Source: JADKAV01 sp963818505 (GTDB lineage: Bacteria > Actinomycetota > Actinomycetes > S36-B12 > UBA10799). From it: a stretch of 64,000 nucleotides of DNA. Of the stretch, positions 1 to 8,110 are shown piece after piece. The stretch is taken from assembly GCA_963818505.1 (NCBI GenBank), contig CAWFSJ010000006.1, positions 62,001-126,000 of the forward strand, written 5' to 3'. The notes beneath the pieces were generated by a model. It ran no database searches. It worked only from the letters and a program-made list of their open reading frames with translations, and was not told where the DNA came from. Position 1 is the first letter of the stretch. Each line of letters begins with the position of its first letter. Made by a program: the position numbers and the translations under genes.

Positions 1-1589
1 GTACCCGACAGGAGCGGACGGCCCGGGGCTGCTGCCACCGACCGCGCCCGCGGCGGGCCCCCGAGCAGACTCACAGAGAACAACCCGAGGTCCACGGTGG
101 CCACCTGCGCCGGCTGACCGGGCTGCTTCACCAACAGGGCGGCTTGTGTGGCCGAAAGCCACGCAGCCGCGCGCACCGGGCCCGTGGCGATCGCCCTGGG
201 CCGCGAAGGCCGCGCCGGACCGGTGCGGTCCATCCGAAGCAGGTAGGCCACCGCCGCATTGCGCGGTCCGGCCACCACAAGTGCACGGGATCCGTCCCGG
301 GATACCTGAACAGAACTCACATCCGTCAATGGGATCGGCACCCGTCTGGCGCCCAGCACATTCACCGCCTGAACCGCCGCGCCCCGCCCCGGCAGCCACA
401 GCACTCCGGTCCGGTCCCAGGAACCGCCTTCGCTGGTCATGCGGGTGCGCGCCCGGCTCCACGGCTGGCCTGGTTCCAGGGCCGCGGTGAGGGCTTGACC
501 GGCTGGGTCCGTGGCGGCCACCGAGCCGAGGTCCAACGAGATGACAGGGTGGCTGACCGGGGGATCGGCCACCCCAGCCGCGCCCGGCACCTGTTCGGCC
601 AGGCCCGCGGCAGGAACCTCCTGCACAGCACCACGCCTGGTGAAGTACCAGGGCACGGTGCCCGGCAGTCCGTCCGGATCCAATCCCGCCCAGGCCGTTC
701 GTGGTTGTACCGCCTGTTCACCGGGGACCTCGTACGGCCGCCCCTCGACCGAGATGATCACCGCGCGCAGTCCCTGCACTTGGCGCAGAGTCCAGACGAT
801 CTGGGCCGACAGATCCTGGCGCGCCCGGTCGTCGGCGAGATTAGCCGCATCGCTCAGGTCGACTCTCGCGATCCCGTCGGAGATGTTCACGGACAACAGG
901 GACGTCCCCTGCGGAAAGGCCGTGGTGACGGCAGGCTCCAGCCAAGCGCCCGGGCCCGACAGCAGCGACTCGAGCAGGTCGGTGGCGACATCACCCTGGC
1001 TGCTGGCTATGAGTACGGGATTCGGTGCCAGGATCGCCCCGGGACGCGCCATGAAGTAGGTCTGGTACTCCCGGAACGAGCGCTCCAGCCCTGCCCGCGA
1101 GAGAAGCAGGCCCGGTTCCAGTTCGGCGATGCGCCATTGACCGTCCACTTGCACGAGCCGAAATGCCGTGTTCACCTGCGTACCTGGCGGACTGGGGGCG
1201 TACTGGGATCGCCCGGAGATCACGCCCACCGCTGCCGCGTTGAGCCTGACCTCGCGTTCACTTGCGCTCGTGAGGGTGTCGGTGTCGTTGCCGTAGACGC
1301 GCACCCCGGCCTGCGGGTCCCAAGTGGAGGCGGCCGTCGCAGTCAGGTAGAGCCGGGCCACGGCGTGGTCGTCCTCGAAACCGGAGGCGGCATCCAGGAA
1401 TCCCTGCACCACCTCGAGTTGGGTCATCCCCTCGCTGGGCGGTCGGGCCAGAACCCGGACGAAACTGTTCGCCCCCACGTCTGTGACGGGTTGGTCGACC
1501 TCGACCACTGGGCCGCTTGTTGGAACCTGGGCACATCCGGCCAGTGCCACCAGAGCAATGCCTGCCGCTGTGAAAGCTGTCCGGGTCAT
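1..1589 (-). CDS. lpqB: Lipoprotein LpqB (C-terminus beyond window)
   Basis: Third member of the MtrA-MtrB-LpqB module; in the family this surface lipoprotein interacts with the MtrB sensor. The ATG start overlaps the mtrB stop (ATGA). The N-terminus MTRTAFTAAGIALVALAGC is a lipoprotein signal with an LAGC lipobox (lipidated Cys19), followed soon by VPTSGPV, typical of LpqB. The frame stays open to the window edge (about 529 codons). The family is about 580 residues, so roughly the last tenth is missing. Expected domains from the family are a GerMN domain then a beta-propeller; I did not verify their boundaries. Co-transcription with mtrB is inferred from the overlap. Confidence 0.9.
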   Translation of the reverse strand, partial: MTRTAFTAAGIALVALAGCAQVPTSGPVVEVDQPVTDVGANSFVRVLARPPSEGMTQLEVVQGFLDAASGFEDDHAVARLYLTATAASTWDPQAGVRVYGNDTDTLTSASEREVRLNAAAVGVISGRSQYAPSPPGTQVNTAFRLVQVDGQWRIAELEPGLLLSRAGLERSFREYQTYFMARPGAILAPNPVLIASSQGDVATDLLESLLSGPGAWLEPAVTTAFPQGTSLLSVNISDGIARVDLSDAANLADDRARQDLSAQIVWTLRQVQGLRAVIISVEGRPYEVPGEQAVQPRTAWAGLDPDGLPGTVPWYFTRRGAVQEVPAAGLAEQVPGAAGVADPPVSHPVISLDLGSVAATDPAGQALTAALEPGQPWSRARTRMTSEGGSWDRTGVLWLPGRGAAVQAVNVLGARRVPIPLTDVSSVQVSRDGSRALVVAGPRNAAVAYLLRMDRTGPARPSRPRAIATGPVRAAAWLSATQAALLVKQPGQPAQVATVDLGLFSVSLLGGPPRARSVAAAPGRPLLSG

Positions 1590-3142
1590 AGGCGCACCTG
1601 GGTGGGATCCAGCGCCAGCGGCGACTCGGCCGGCAGCGGATGGTCTGGGACCCGGGGCAAGGTGAGCCGGAACAAAGCGCCTTGTCCGGGCCTACCCCAC
1701 ACCGCCAGCCTTCCGCCATGCAGGCGCGTGTCTTCCAATGCGATGGAAAGTCCCAGACCGGTGCCCCCAAGCGTGCGAGCCCGCGCCGGATCGGCCCGCC
1801 AGAAGCGGTCGAAGACCCGGTCCAGGTCCTTGTCGTCCAAGCCCCTTCCGTGGTCGCGCACGGAGATCGCCACAGCCTCGTCTGCGCCCGCGACCCTCAC
1901 CTCGATGGGCTGACTCTCGCCGTGTTCAATCGCATTGCTCAGCAGGTTACGCACGATCCTCTCGATCCGGCGTGGGTCACATGCGACCACGCACGGCTGT
2001 TCCGGGAGGTCAGTGCGCAGCTGGCAGCCCTGCGCCAGAGCGAGGGGCTGCGCGGCGTCCACCGCGTGTTGCACCACGTCACGCAGGTCCACCGACTCGG
2101 ATTCCAGCGCAGCCGCCCCGGCGTCGAACCTGCTGATCTCCAACAGATCGGTGAGCAGTAGTTCGAACCGGTCGAGCTGACCACGTAGCAGTTCGCTGCT
2201 GCGACGCAGACCCGGCGGCATGTCGTCGCGCTGGTCGTAGATCACGTCCGAGGCCATGCGGATCGTGGTGAGCGGCGTGCGCAACTCGTGCGAGACGTCG
2301 GAGACGAAGCGTTGTTGCAGCCGCGAGAGGTTCTCCAACTGCCGGATCTGTGTCTGAAGCGACGCCGCCATGTCGTTGAACGCGGAGGCCAGGGCAGCTA
2401 AGTCGTCCTCTCCGCGCACCGGCAACCGCTGCTCGAGGTGACCCGCCCGCAGCAACTCCGCGGTCCTGGCCGCCTGTCGCACCGGCATCACGACGTGGCG
2501 AACCACGAGGAACATCGCCAGGCCGAGCAGCCCGACCAGCAGCAGGCCCGCCAACCAGGCCGTGGAGCGCACCAGGTCCAGCGCCCTCTGGAGTTCCCCA
2601 TACGGGAACAGGTAGTAGATCTCGTAAGAGTTGTCGGCCCCCACTGTGAGCAGCGAACCCACCACCAGACCCGGCTCCCCAGGTTCATCGACCGAACGGA
2701 TGGTCGTATAGGTCCAGGCCTCTTTGCCCTCGGCGCGCACCTGGGCCCGCAGGTCGACCGGCACGCTGGCCACTTCCACAAGATTTGTACCCCGCTCGGG
2801 AAGGGCAAGCCCCGTCGCACTCGAGGCGTCCAGCAGCAGCACCTCGAAAGACCCGCCCTCGTTGCTGTTCACCAGCGCGTTCATGATGGCGTCGGCCAGG
2901 CCCTCGTCGGCCACAGGCGGACCGCCCTCACTGGCCTGTAGAACCACCTGCTGGGCCGCTGCCAGGCCCACGTTCGCCTCAGCGATGGACTTGCTGGTGT
3001 TGGCGTCCACCAGGCCATTGGTGACCCGGACCAGCAGGAAACCAAGTGCCGCCCCGACGAGAAGGGTTGCAACGACCAGTGTGGTCATCAACACCCGGAA
3101 GCTCAGTGAACGGCGCCACCTGTGGACCAGAGCGGAGAACAC
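1586..3142 (-). CDS. mtrB: Sensor histidine kinase MtrB
   Basis: Membrane sensor kinase that phosphorylates MtrA and links cell-envelope state and division to transcription in actinobacteria. The 518-residue protein has TM1 at about 17-38, an extracytoplasmic sensor loop, TM2 at about 192-214, a HAMP linker, then a HisKA domain with the phospho-acceptor His285 in SDVSHELRTPLTT. The ATPase domain shows an N box (NLLSNAIEHG) and G boxes (DHGRGL, GGTGLGLS). It starts 3 bases after the mtrA stop and overlaps lpqB by 4 bases, so the three genes form one transcription unit. Size and motifs match the family; no defect seen. Confidence 0.95.
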   Translation of the reverse strand: MFSALVHRWRRSLSFRVLMTTLVVATLLVGAALGFLLVRVTNGLVDANTSKSIAEANVGLAAAQQVVLQASEGGPPVADEGLADAIMNALVNSNEGGSFEVLLLDASSATGLALPERGTNLVEVASVPVDLRAQVRAEGKEAWTYTTIRSVDEPGEPGLVVGSLLTVGADNSYEIYYLFPYGELQRALDLVRSTAWLAGLLLVGLLGLAMFLVVRHVVMPVRQAARTAELLRAGHLEQRLPVRGEDDLAALASAFNDMAASLQTQIRQLENLSRLQQRFVSDVSHELRTPLTTIRMASDVIYDQRDDMPPGLRRSSELLRGQLDRFELLLTDLLEISRFDAGAAALESESVDLRDVVQHAVDAAQPLALAQGCQLRTDLPEQPCVVACDPRRIERIVRNLLSNAIEHGESQPIEVRVAGADEAVAISVRDHGRGLDDKDLDRVFDRFWRADPARARTLGGTGLGLSIALEDTRLHGGRLAVWGRPGQGALFRLTLPRVPDHPLPAESPLALDPTQVRL

Positions 3143-3145
3143 GGA

Positions 3146-3829
3146 TCAGCCCGTGTCGTCGCACGCCTTGTACCCGACGCCACGCACGGTCAGGACCAGT
3201 TCCGGGTTCTCCGGGTCGTGCTCGATCTTGGAGCGCAACCGTTGCACGTGGACGTTGACCAGACGCGTGTCGGCTGGGTGCCGGTAGCCCCACACCTCTT
3301 GCAGGAGCACCTCACGGCTGAACACCTGCCACGGCTTGCGGGTCAAGCAGACGAGCAGATCGAACTCCAGTGGGGTCAGCTCGATGGTCTTGTCACCTCG
3401 GCGCACACTGTGCCCGGCCACATCGATGGTGAGATCACCGATATGCAGGATCTCAGGTTTGGCGTCCTCGAGGCGTCGCAGCCGGGTCCGGATCCGCGCG
3501 ACCAGTTCCTTGGCCTTGAACGGTTTGACCACGTAGTCGTCGGCACCTGACTCGAGGCCCAGGACCACATCGACGGTGTCCGTCTTGGCCGTGAGCATCA
3601 CGATGGGGACGCCGCTCTCGGCCCGGATCGACTTGCACACCTCGATGCCGTCCTTGCCAGGCAGCATGACGTCGAGCAGGACCAGATCCGGCCGGGTGTG
3701 GTGGAAAGCCTCCATGGCCCGGGATCCGTCGGCGACGAAGAACGGCTCGAAACCGTCAGCTTGCAGGACGATCCCCAGCATTTCGGACAACGCAGGATCG
3801 TCGTCCACGACCAGAATCCGCCCCTTCAC
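3146..3829 (-). CDS. mtrA: Response regulator MtrA
   Basis: OmpR/PhoB-type DNA-binding response regulator partnered with MtrB. From the GTG at 3829 the protein is 227 residues, close to the 228 of M. tuberculosis MtrA. The receiver domain has acidic residues D9-D11, phospho-acceptor Asp53 (VLLDVMLPG) and Lys in VKPFKAKEL. The winged-helix C-terminus includes VWGYRHPADTRLVNVHVQRL. A longer ORF reaches 3925, but the extra residues are low-complexity and unlike the family. A hexamer AATAGT six bases upstream of the GTG supports a leaderless start here. Confidence 0.95.
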   Translation of the reverse strand: MKGRILVVDDDPALSEMLGIVLQADGFEPFFVADGSRAMEAFHHTRPDLVLLDVMLPGKDGIEVCKSIRAESGVPIVMLTAKTDTVDVVLGLESGADDYVVKPFKAKELVARIRTRLRRLEDAKPEILHIGDLTIDVAGHSVRRGDKTIELTPLEFDLLVCLTRKPWQVFSREVLLQEVWGYRHPADTRLVNVHVQRLRSKIEHDPENPELVLTVRGVGYKACDDTG

Positions 3830-3835
3830 ATCCCC

Positions 3836-3841
3836 ACTATT
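3836..3841 (-). promoter_or_regulatory. Putative -10 element of mtrA
   Basis: AATAGT ends six bases before the GTG start. It fits the window-wide leaderless pattern but lacks the usual leading TA, so it is weaker than most. Confidence 0.4.
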
Positions 3842-3893
3842 GCAGACCAAGGCGGACCTGCGCGGGACCTGTGCAGGGCCGCTTCGCCGGAGT

Positions 3894-4667
3894 TCAGCCC
3901 AGGAGGAACAGGATCCCGATGGCACCGGGCAGGTTGTTGGTCATGTGAGCGACGATCGCCGTCGTGGTGTTGTTCCTGTGGATACGTGCCCAACCCAGGA
4001 TCAGGCCGATGGCGAACAGCAGCGCGAACCGGATCGGCTCGAGGTGCATCGCCGCGAACAGGGCCGCGGTGATGACGACCGCAAGCCACTTGCTCATACC
4101 CCGCTTGAGCAGACTTGTGAGAAGCAGGCCCCGGTAGCACAACTCCTCGACGATGGGCGCCCCGAAGCCGACGGCCAGGGCGAAGAAGAAGCGGGCCACG
4201 GGGAAGTCGTTGAGGTTGGCCGCGACCTCCCCCGCGCTGGAGTCGAACTCACCGAACAGTGCCGTGAGTCCGGCCGCGATCATCGAGGCGGCGATGAGTG
4301 CGGCGAACCCGTAGAGCAGACCCCACCCGACGTCCGCCCATCGCACACGCAACCCGAAATCCAGCCGGATCCCGTTACCTCGCAGCCGGGACACAAGCCA
4401 CGGCCAGCCGCCCATCCCGAGCCACGGGAGCACGACCCCGACCAGCAGCAACCACGCGAATGCCGCGGTGCCTTCCTGCGCCATCAAGATGGGCACCCCG
4501 GACACCACACTGAAGATCAGCCACAGGGCCACGGCGATCAGGAAGTCGGGAAATCCCCAACTCGGCTTGCGAACAGGGATCCGCTGCCACCAGGCAGCAA
4601 TGGCAGCGTCGCTGGCCCCCGGGTACGGGGATTGGAGCTCAGTCGTGCTCGGCAGTGGGCTGGTCAT
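3894..4667 (-). CDS. CPBP family intramembrane metalloprotease
   Basis: Multi-pass membrane protein of the CPBP (CAAX protease and bacteriocin-processing) family, about 257 residues. The diagnostic motifs are EELCYR (EExxxR) in the C-terminal half and a later AAMHLEP (FxxxH-like) segment, with several hydrophobic helices. The ATG at 4667 (MTSPLPST) is preferred over an upstream extension that reads through the neighbouring gene. It begins four bases after the stop of the cation efflux gene, so the two are probably translated together. The substrate is unknown; family members act in membrane-protein processing or self-immunity. Confidence 0.85.
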   Translation of the reverse strand: MTSPLPSTTELQSPYPGASDAAIAAWWQRIPVRKPSWGFPDFLIAVALWLIFSVVSGVPILMAQEGTAAFAWLLLVGVVLPWLGMGGWPWLVSRLRGNGIRLDFGLRVRWADVGWGLLYGFAALIAASMIAAGLTALFGEFDSSAGEVAANLNDFPVARFFFALAVGFGAPIVEELCYRGLLLTSLLKRGMSKWLAVVITAALFAAMHLEPIRFALLFAIGLILGWARIHRNNTTTAIVAHMTNNLPGAIGILFLLG

Positions 4668-4671
4668 GCGA

Positions 4672-5610
4672 TCACTGCTCGCCGGGTTCAGCGCCGGTCG
4701 GCTGCTTGTAGAGGTCCGGTTCGATGTACACGTACCTGGCCGTGGGCACTGCCGCGCGGATGGCGGCCTCGGCCTCGTTGATGCCGGCAGCGATCTGCGC
4801 TGCGTTGTCGTCCTCGCCAAAAACGACCTTCACGGCCACGAGCAACTCGTCGGGACCGACATGCAGGGTCTTCATGTGGATCACCTTGTCGATGGCCTCC
4901 GTGCCGGCCAGCGCGGCGCGCAAGGCCTCTTCCTGCTCCGGAAGAGCAGACTCCCCCACCAGCATGCTGGCCATCTCGAATGCCAAGAAGACCGCGATGA
5001 CCACCAGCAGCGTCCCGACCGCCATGGCACCGAGCCCGTCCCAGCGGGCATCACCGGTCACTGTGGCCATGCCCACCCCGACAAGGGCGAAGACCAGACC
5101 GATCAGCGCACCGGAGTCCTCGAGCAGGACGACGGGCAGTTCCGGCTGTCGTGCGTCGCGGACATACCGGAAAAGTGTGCGCCGCCCCCGGGACTTGTTG
5201 GCCTCACCCATCGCGGTGCGCAAGGAGAAGGCCTCCAGGGCGACTGCGATCAGCAGCACCCCGAAGGCGATGCCGACGTCGCGCAGTTCTTCGGGGTGGG
5301 TGAACTTGTGGAAGCCCTCGTAGAGCGAGAAGATCCCACCGACCAGGAACAGCACGATGGACACGACGAATGCGTACACGTAGCGCACGCGTGAGTAGCC
5401 GAACTGGTGAGTCGGGTCGGCCGCGCGTTTGGAGCGTTTGCCCCCCACAAGCAGCAGGACCTGGTTGGCGCTGTCGGCCATCGAGTGGATGGCCTCCGAC
5501 AGCATCGAGGAGGACCCCGTGAGCACGAACGCCACGAACTTGGAGATGGCGATTCCGACGTTGGCGGCAAGGGCCGCCAGAACCGCCTTGGTCCCGCCTT
5601 CGGTGCTCAC
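4672..5610 (-). CDS. Cation diffusion facilitator (CDF) transporter
   Basis: Integral membrane efflux protein of the CDF family that normally exports Zn2+, Mn2+, Fe2+ or Co2+ in exchange for protons. From the GTG at 5610 it has 312 residues: about six membrane helices, the metal-site region SEAIHSMADSANQ (the HxxxD pattern of helix II) and a soluble C-terminal domain (EAEAAIRAAVPTARYVYIEP). The start lies four bases after the manA stop and its own stop lies four bases before the CPBP start, so it appears to be in an operon with both. The metal cannot be told from sequence. Confidence 0.85.
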   Translation of the reverse strand: MSTEGGTKAVLAALAANVGIAISKFVAFVLTGSSSMLSEAIHSMADSANQVLLLVGGKRSKRAADPTHQFGYSRVRYVYAFVVSIVLFLVGGIFSLYEGFHKFTHPEELRDVGIAFGVLLIAVALEAFSLRTAMGEANKSRGRRTLFRYVRDARQPELPVVLLEDSGALIGLVFALVGVGMATVTGDARWDGLGAMAVGTLLVVIAVFLAFEMASMLVGESALPEQEEALRAALAGTEAIDKVIHMKTLHVGPDELLVAVKVVFGEDDNAAQIAAGINEAEAAIRAAVPTARYVYIEPDLYKQPTGAEPGEQ

Positions 5611-5614
5611 TGGC

Positions 5615-6691
5615 TCATCCTGCCACGCGCTGCGGATCGACTTGCCGTGCCAGCACCGCCCTGCCGGCCACCGCCACATCGACGGCCTCGTCCTCAGCGC
5701 ACAGAAGCATGGCCTCTCCGGGGCGAAGCACGCCGTCTTGGGTGGTGACGGTTCCGGCCAGGCACACGATGGTCCTGGCCGACCCAGCAGCGGCACGCAC
5801 AGAATCGTCGTGGACGAGAAGCACTTCGAACGGTGCGCCCGCATGGGCGAACCGCGAGGTGCCGCCCTGCACCAACGGCACGCACGGATGGGGCTGGGCT
5901 GTCACGTCGAGGGCTTCCAGCGCCGGATCGACAGCGATCACTTTGCTGGTCAGCCCGAGTCGCAGGACGTTGTCGCTGTTGGTCATGACCTCGATCCCGG
6001 TCCCACGCACGTAGGCGTGCACGGTCCCTGGGTCGACGTAGACCGCCTCCCCCGGTGCCAGCGTGCGTGAGTGCAACATCGCCGCCACGAACACCCCGGG
6101 ATCGCCAGGGAAGCGGTCGAGCACTTCCTCGATCACCTGCTGCGCGTGCGCGTTGAGCCCCGCCCGGGCGAAGGCCGAGGGCAGGTAAGGGGCGAGGCGC
6201 GCCACGTCGGCGGGGTCCAGCCCCAGAAGGTGACGGATCCCCTGACCTATGTCGCCGTCATGCAGGCAGGCTCCAGCAGGTAGAAGCGGCCCTGCGAGAT
6301 CGTCGAATACCGTTGCGCTGACACCAGGGTCACGGAAACCCTCGAGGATCACGAACGGTTCCAGTGCGATGAGCATCTCTGCCTTGGCGAAGGGGTCAGC
6401 CAGCAGCGTCGGCAGAGAGGGATCGGCACGTTGGGCCGCGAACCACTCTCGGGCGAAATCCGCGCGGGGATGGATCTGCAGGGACAGTGGGCGTGCGGCT
6501 GCCAGGATCTTGGTGAGGATGCCGGTCGGCGTCGCGGCCCTGCCGCTTGCGTCGCGCAGCGGTGACGGCCCGTTCGGATGGGTCCCGAACCACAGTTCCG
6601 CCTGCGGTTCACCGGTGGCGGCGGTCCAGGCGGCCAGCCCGTCCACAGGTCCCCAGTCGTAGGCCTGCAGGTGACCGTTCACGATCTGCAC
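5615..6691 (-). CDS. manA: Mannose-6-phosphate isomerase ManA
   Basis: Type I zinc-dependent phosphomannose isomerase that interconverts fructose-6-phosphate and mannose-6-phosphate, feeding mannosylation and GDP-mannose. From the GTG at 6691 (VQIVNGHLQAYDWG) it has 358 residues. Seen are the cupin motif LSLQIHPRADFA, KAEMLIAL near the active site, and YVDPGTVHAYV. AGGTGA four bases upstream is a good ribosome binding site, and the start follows the SIS gene stop by four bases. An upstream extension to 6751 overlaps that gene and is rejected. Confidence 0.93.
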   Translation of the reverse strand: MQIVNGHLQAYDWGPVDGLAAWTAATGEPQAELWFGTHPNGPSPLRDASGRAATPTGILTKILAAARPLSLQIHPRADFAREWFAAQRADPSLPTLLADPFAKAEMLIALEPFVILEGFRDPGVSATVFDDLAGPLLPAGACLHDGDIGQGIRHLLGLDPADVARLAPYLPSAFARAGLNAHAQQVIEEVLDRFPGDPGVFVAAMLHSRTLAPGEAVYVDPGTVHAYVRGTGIEVMTNSDNVLRLGLTSKVIAVDPALEALDVTAQPHPCVPLVQGGTSRFAHAGAPFEVLLVHDDSVRAAAGSARTIVCLAGTVTTQDGVLRPGEAMLLCAEDEAVDVAVAGRAVLARQVDPQRVAG

Positions 6692-6695
6692 GCGC

Positions 6696-7865
6696 TCACC
6701 TGCCCTGGAGCGGATCGCGACTGCCGAAGCGCGGGTCGACGTCCCCGGCACTGGCCGAGGGGTCGCGGTGCTGCATCAGCGCAGCGTACACACTGGCGAA
6801 ATCCATCAGGGCGACCAATTCGGCCAGTTGTTCTACGGGGTGTCCGGTGTCACTGGCAACGCTCTCGCAGGCGACTTCGTTGCGCTCGCAGGTCTGCACC
6901 ACAGCGTCGGCAAGCACGGCGGTGTCGGGGTGTTCTGCCCCGTCGCGCACCAACAGGACCCGCAGACGCGGCGCGGGCTGATCGTCCAGGGTCCGGTCGC
7001 GGAAGATGTCCTCCTCGCTGAGCGGCACCGCCCAAGGCCCACGCAATAGACCCGCATGCGTGCGCACGGCCTCGGGCAACGCTCCCACGACGCTGGGCCA
7101 GTCGGCGTTCTCAGCCAACTGCCGACCAAGGCGCCTGGCTGCGACCACACCGACATCGCCGCTGCCCCAGACGACCGGCAGCCCCGCGGTGAGGTGGATG
7201 CTCAGTGCCTTCGCCGGATTGTCCGCGGTCGCCACTTCGGGCCCGTAGGCGATCGAGCCCTCGTCGAGCCGGTCAGCGGCGGCCTCCAGAGCCTGCCTGG
7301 CGTGAGCTACCAGGCCCATCTGACCAGCGAGCAGGATCAATGGCGCCGACAGCGACCAGAGCAGACTGCGTGCCTTCTGCACGTCCTGCAGAGCGCTGCG
7401 CCGCGATACCGGCCAGAAGGCCACCCCACGGGTGCGAGCGCAGGCCTCGTGCAATGGGGAGTCGGCCGCGCCGATCCCCAACACCGAACTCCCGCGGCGC
7501 TGGGCCTCGGCAACGAAGGTAAGGACCTCGGGGGTGCGCCCCGAGGCCGAGACTGCGACCACCAGGTCCATCGGCCCGATCCAGCCGGGCAGCGTCGGCC
7601 CGCCGAGGGCGAAGACCGGCAACGGGGAGCCCCGCCCGGCGACAGCGGCGAGCACCTCGCCAGGGGCGCTGGAACCACCTGCGCCGACGACGATGAGGCT
7701 GCGGGGCCTTCCTTGATCGGCCAGGGGCTCCAGCAGCGATGCGGAGTCGGCATGCAGCGCCGCACGCACGGCCGCTCCCGCCGATGCCGTACTGGCCAGC
7801 ATCCGGTGGGCGTCTATCTCCACCAATCCGGCCGGGTCATCCAGCAGTGTGTCGTCGAGGCTCAC
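6696..7865 (-). CDS. SIS-domain phosphosugar isomerase (Rv3256c-like)
   Basis: 389-residue sugar-isomerase (SIS) protein of the bifunctional phosphoglucose/phosphomannose isomerase C-terminal family. The N-terminal SIS fold shows VVGAGGSSAPGEV and VVAVSASGRTPEVL, the phosphosugar-binding segment rich in Ser and Gly. It overlaps the Trm112-like gene by four bases (ATGA) upstream and precedes manA by four bases, so it is embedded in the mannose operon. The same neighbour set occurs in mycobacteria. Catalysis is not proven; a role in mannose-6-phosphate supply or its control is inferred from context. Confidence 0.85.
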   Translation of the reverse strand: MSLDDTLLDDPAGLVEIDAHRMLASTASAGAAVRAALHADSASLLEPLADQGRPRSLIVVGAGGSSAPGEVLAAVAGRGSPLPVFALGGPTLPGWIGPMDLVVAVSASGRTPEVLTFVAEAQRRGSSVLGIGAADSPLHEACARTRGVAFWPVSRRSALQDVQKARSLLWSLSAPLILLAGQMGLVAHARQALEAAADRLDEGSIAYGPEVATADNPAKALSIHLTAGLPVVWGSGDVGVVAARRLGRQLAENADWPSVVGALPEAVRTHAGLLRGPWAVPLSEEDIFRDRTLDDQPAPRLRVLLVRDGAEHPDTAVLADAVVQTCERNEVACESVASDTGHPVEQLAELVALMDFASVYAALMQHRDPSASAGDVDPRFGSRDPLQGR

Positions 7866-8059
7866 GGGCTCTCAGGTTCCCCGACCACCCCGGATGGGCC
7901 GGGGGTCGCCTGGTCGATGAGCATCACCGGGATCCCATCGCGGATCGGGAACTCGGCCTGGCACACCGAGCAGACCAGCGAGGAATCACGTTGGTTCACC
8001 GGTGCGTGCGCAGGGCACGGACACGCCAGAACGTCCAACAGCAGTGGGTCCAGATTCAC
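7862..8059 (-). CDS. Trm112-like zinc-ribbon protein
   Basis: 65-residue Trm112/YcaR-family small protein. It begins MNLDPLLLDVLACP and has two Cys pairs (CPC near residues 13-15 and CSVC near 30-33) that could hold a zinc, followed by FPIRDGIPVMLID, the conserved end of the family. In other organisms Trm112 proteins activate methyltransferases; here it lies between phosphomannomutase and the SIS isomerase and overlaps the latter by four bases, so its partner may be one of those enzymes. That link is inference. Confidence 0.85.
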   Translation of the reverse strand: MNLDPLLLDVLACPCPAHAPVNQRDSSLVCSVCQAEFPIRDGIPVMLIDQATPGPSGVVGEPESP

Positions 8060-8110
8060 CGTCCCAGCCTATTGGGTGGGCTTGGATCGACGGCGGCGCA
8101 CACGACGGCC

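Noticed and set aside
144..1913. Long plus-strand frame opposite lpqB/mtrB
   Set aside because: Arg/Pro/Gly-rich shadow of GC-rich coding on the other strand; no family resemblance, while the minus strand encodes LpqB and MtrB.
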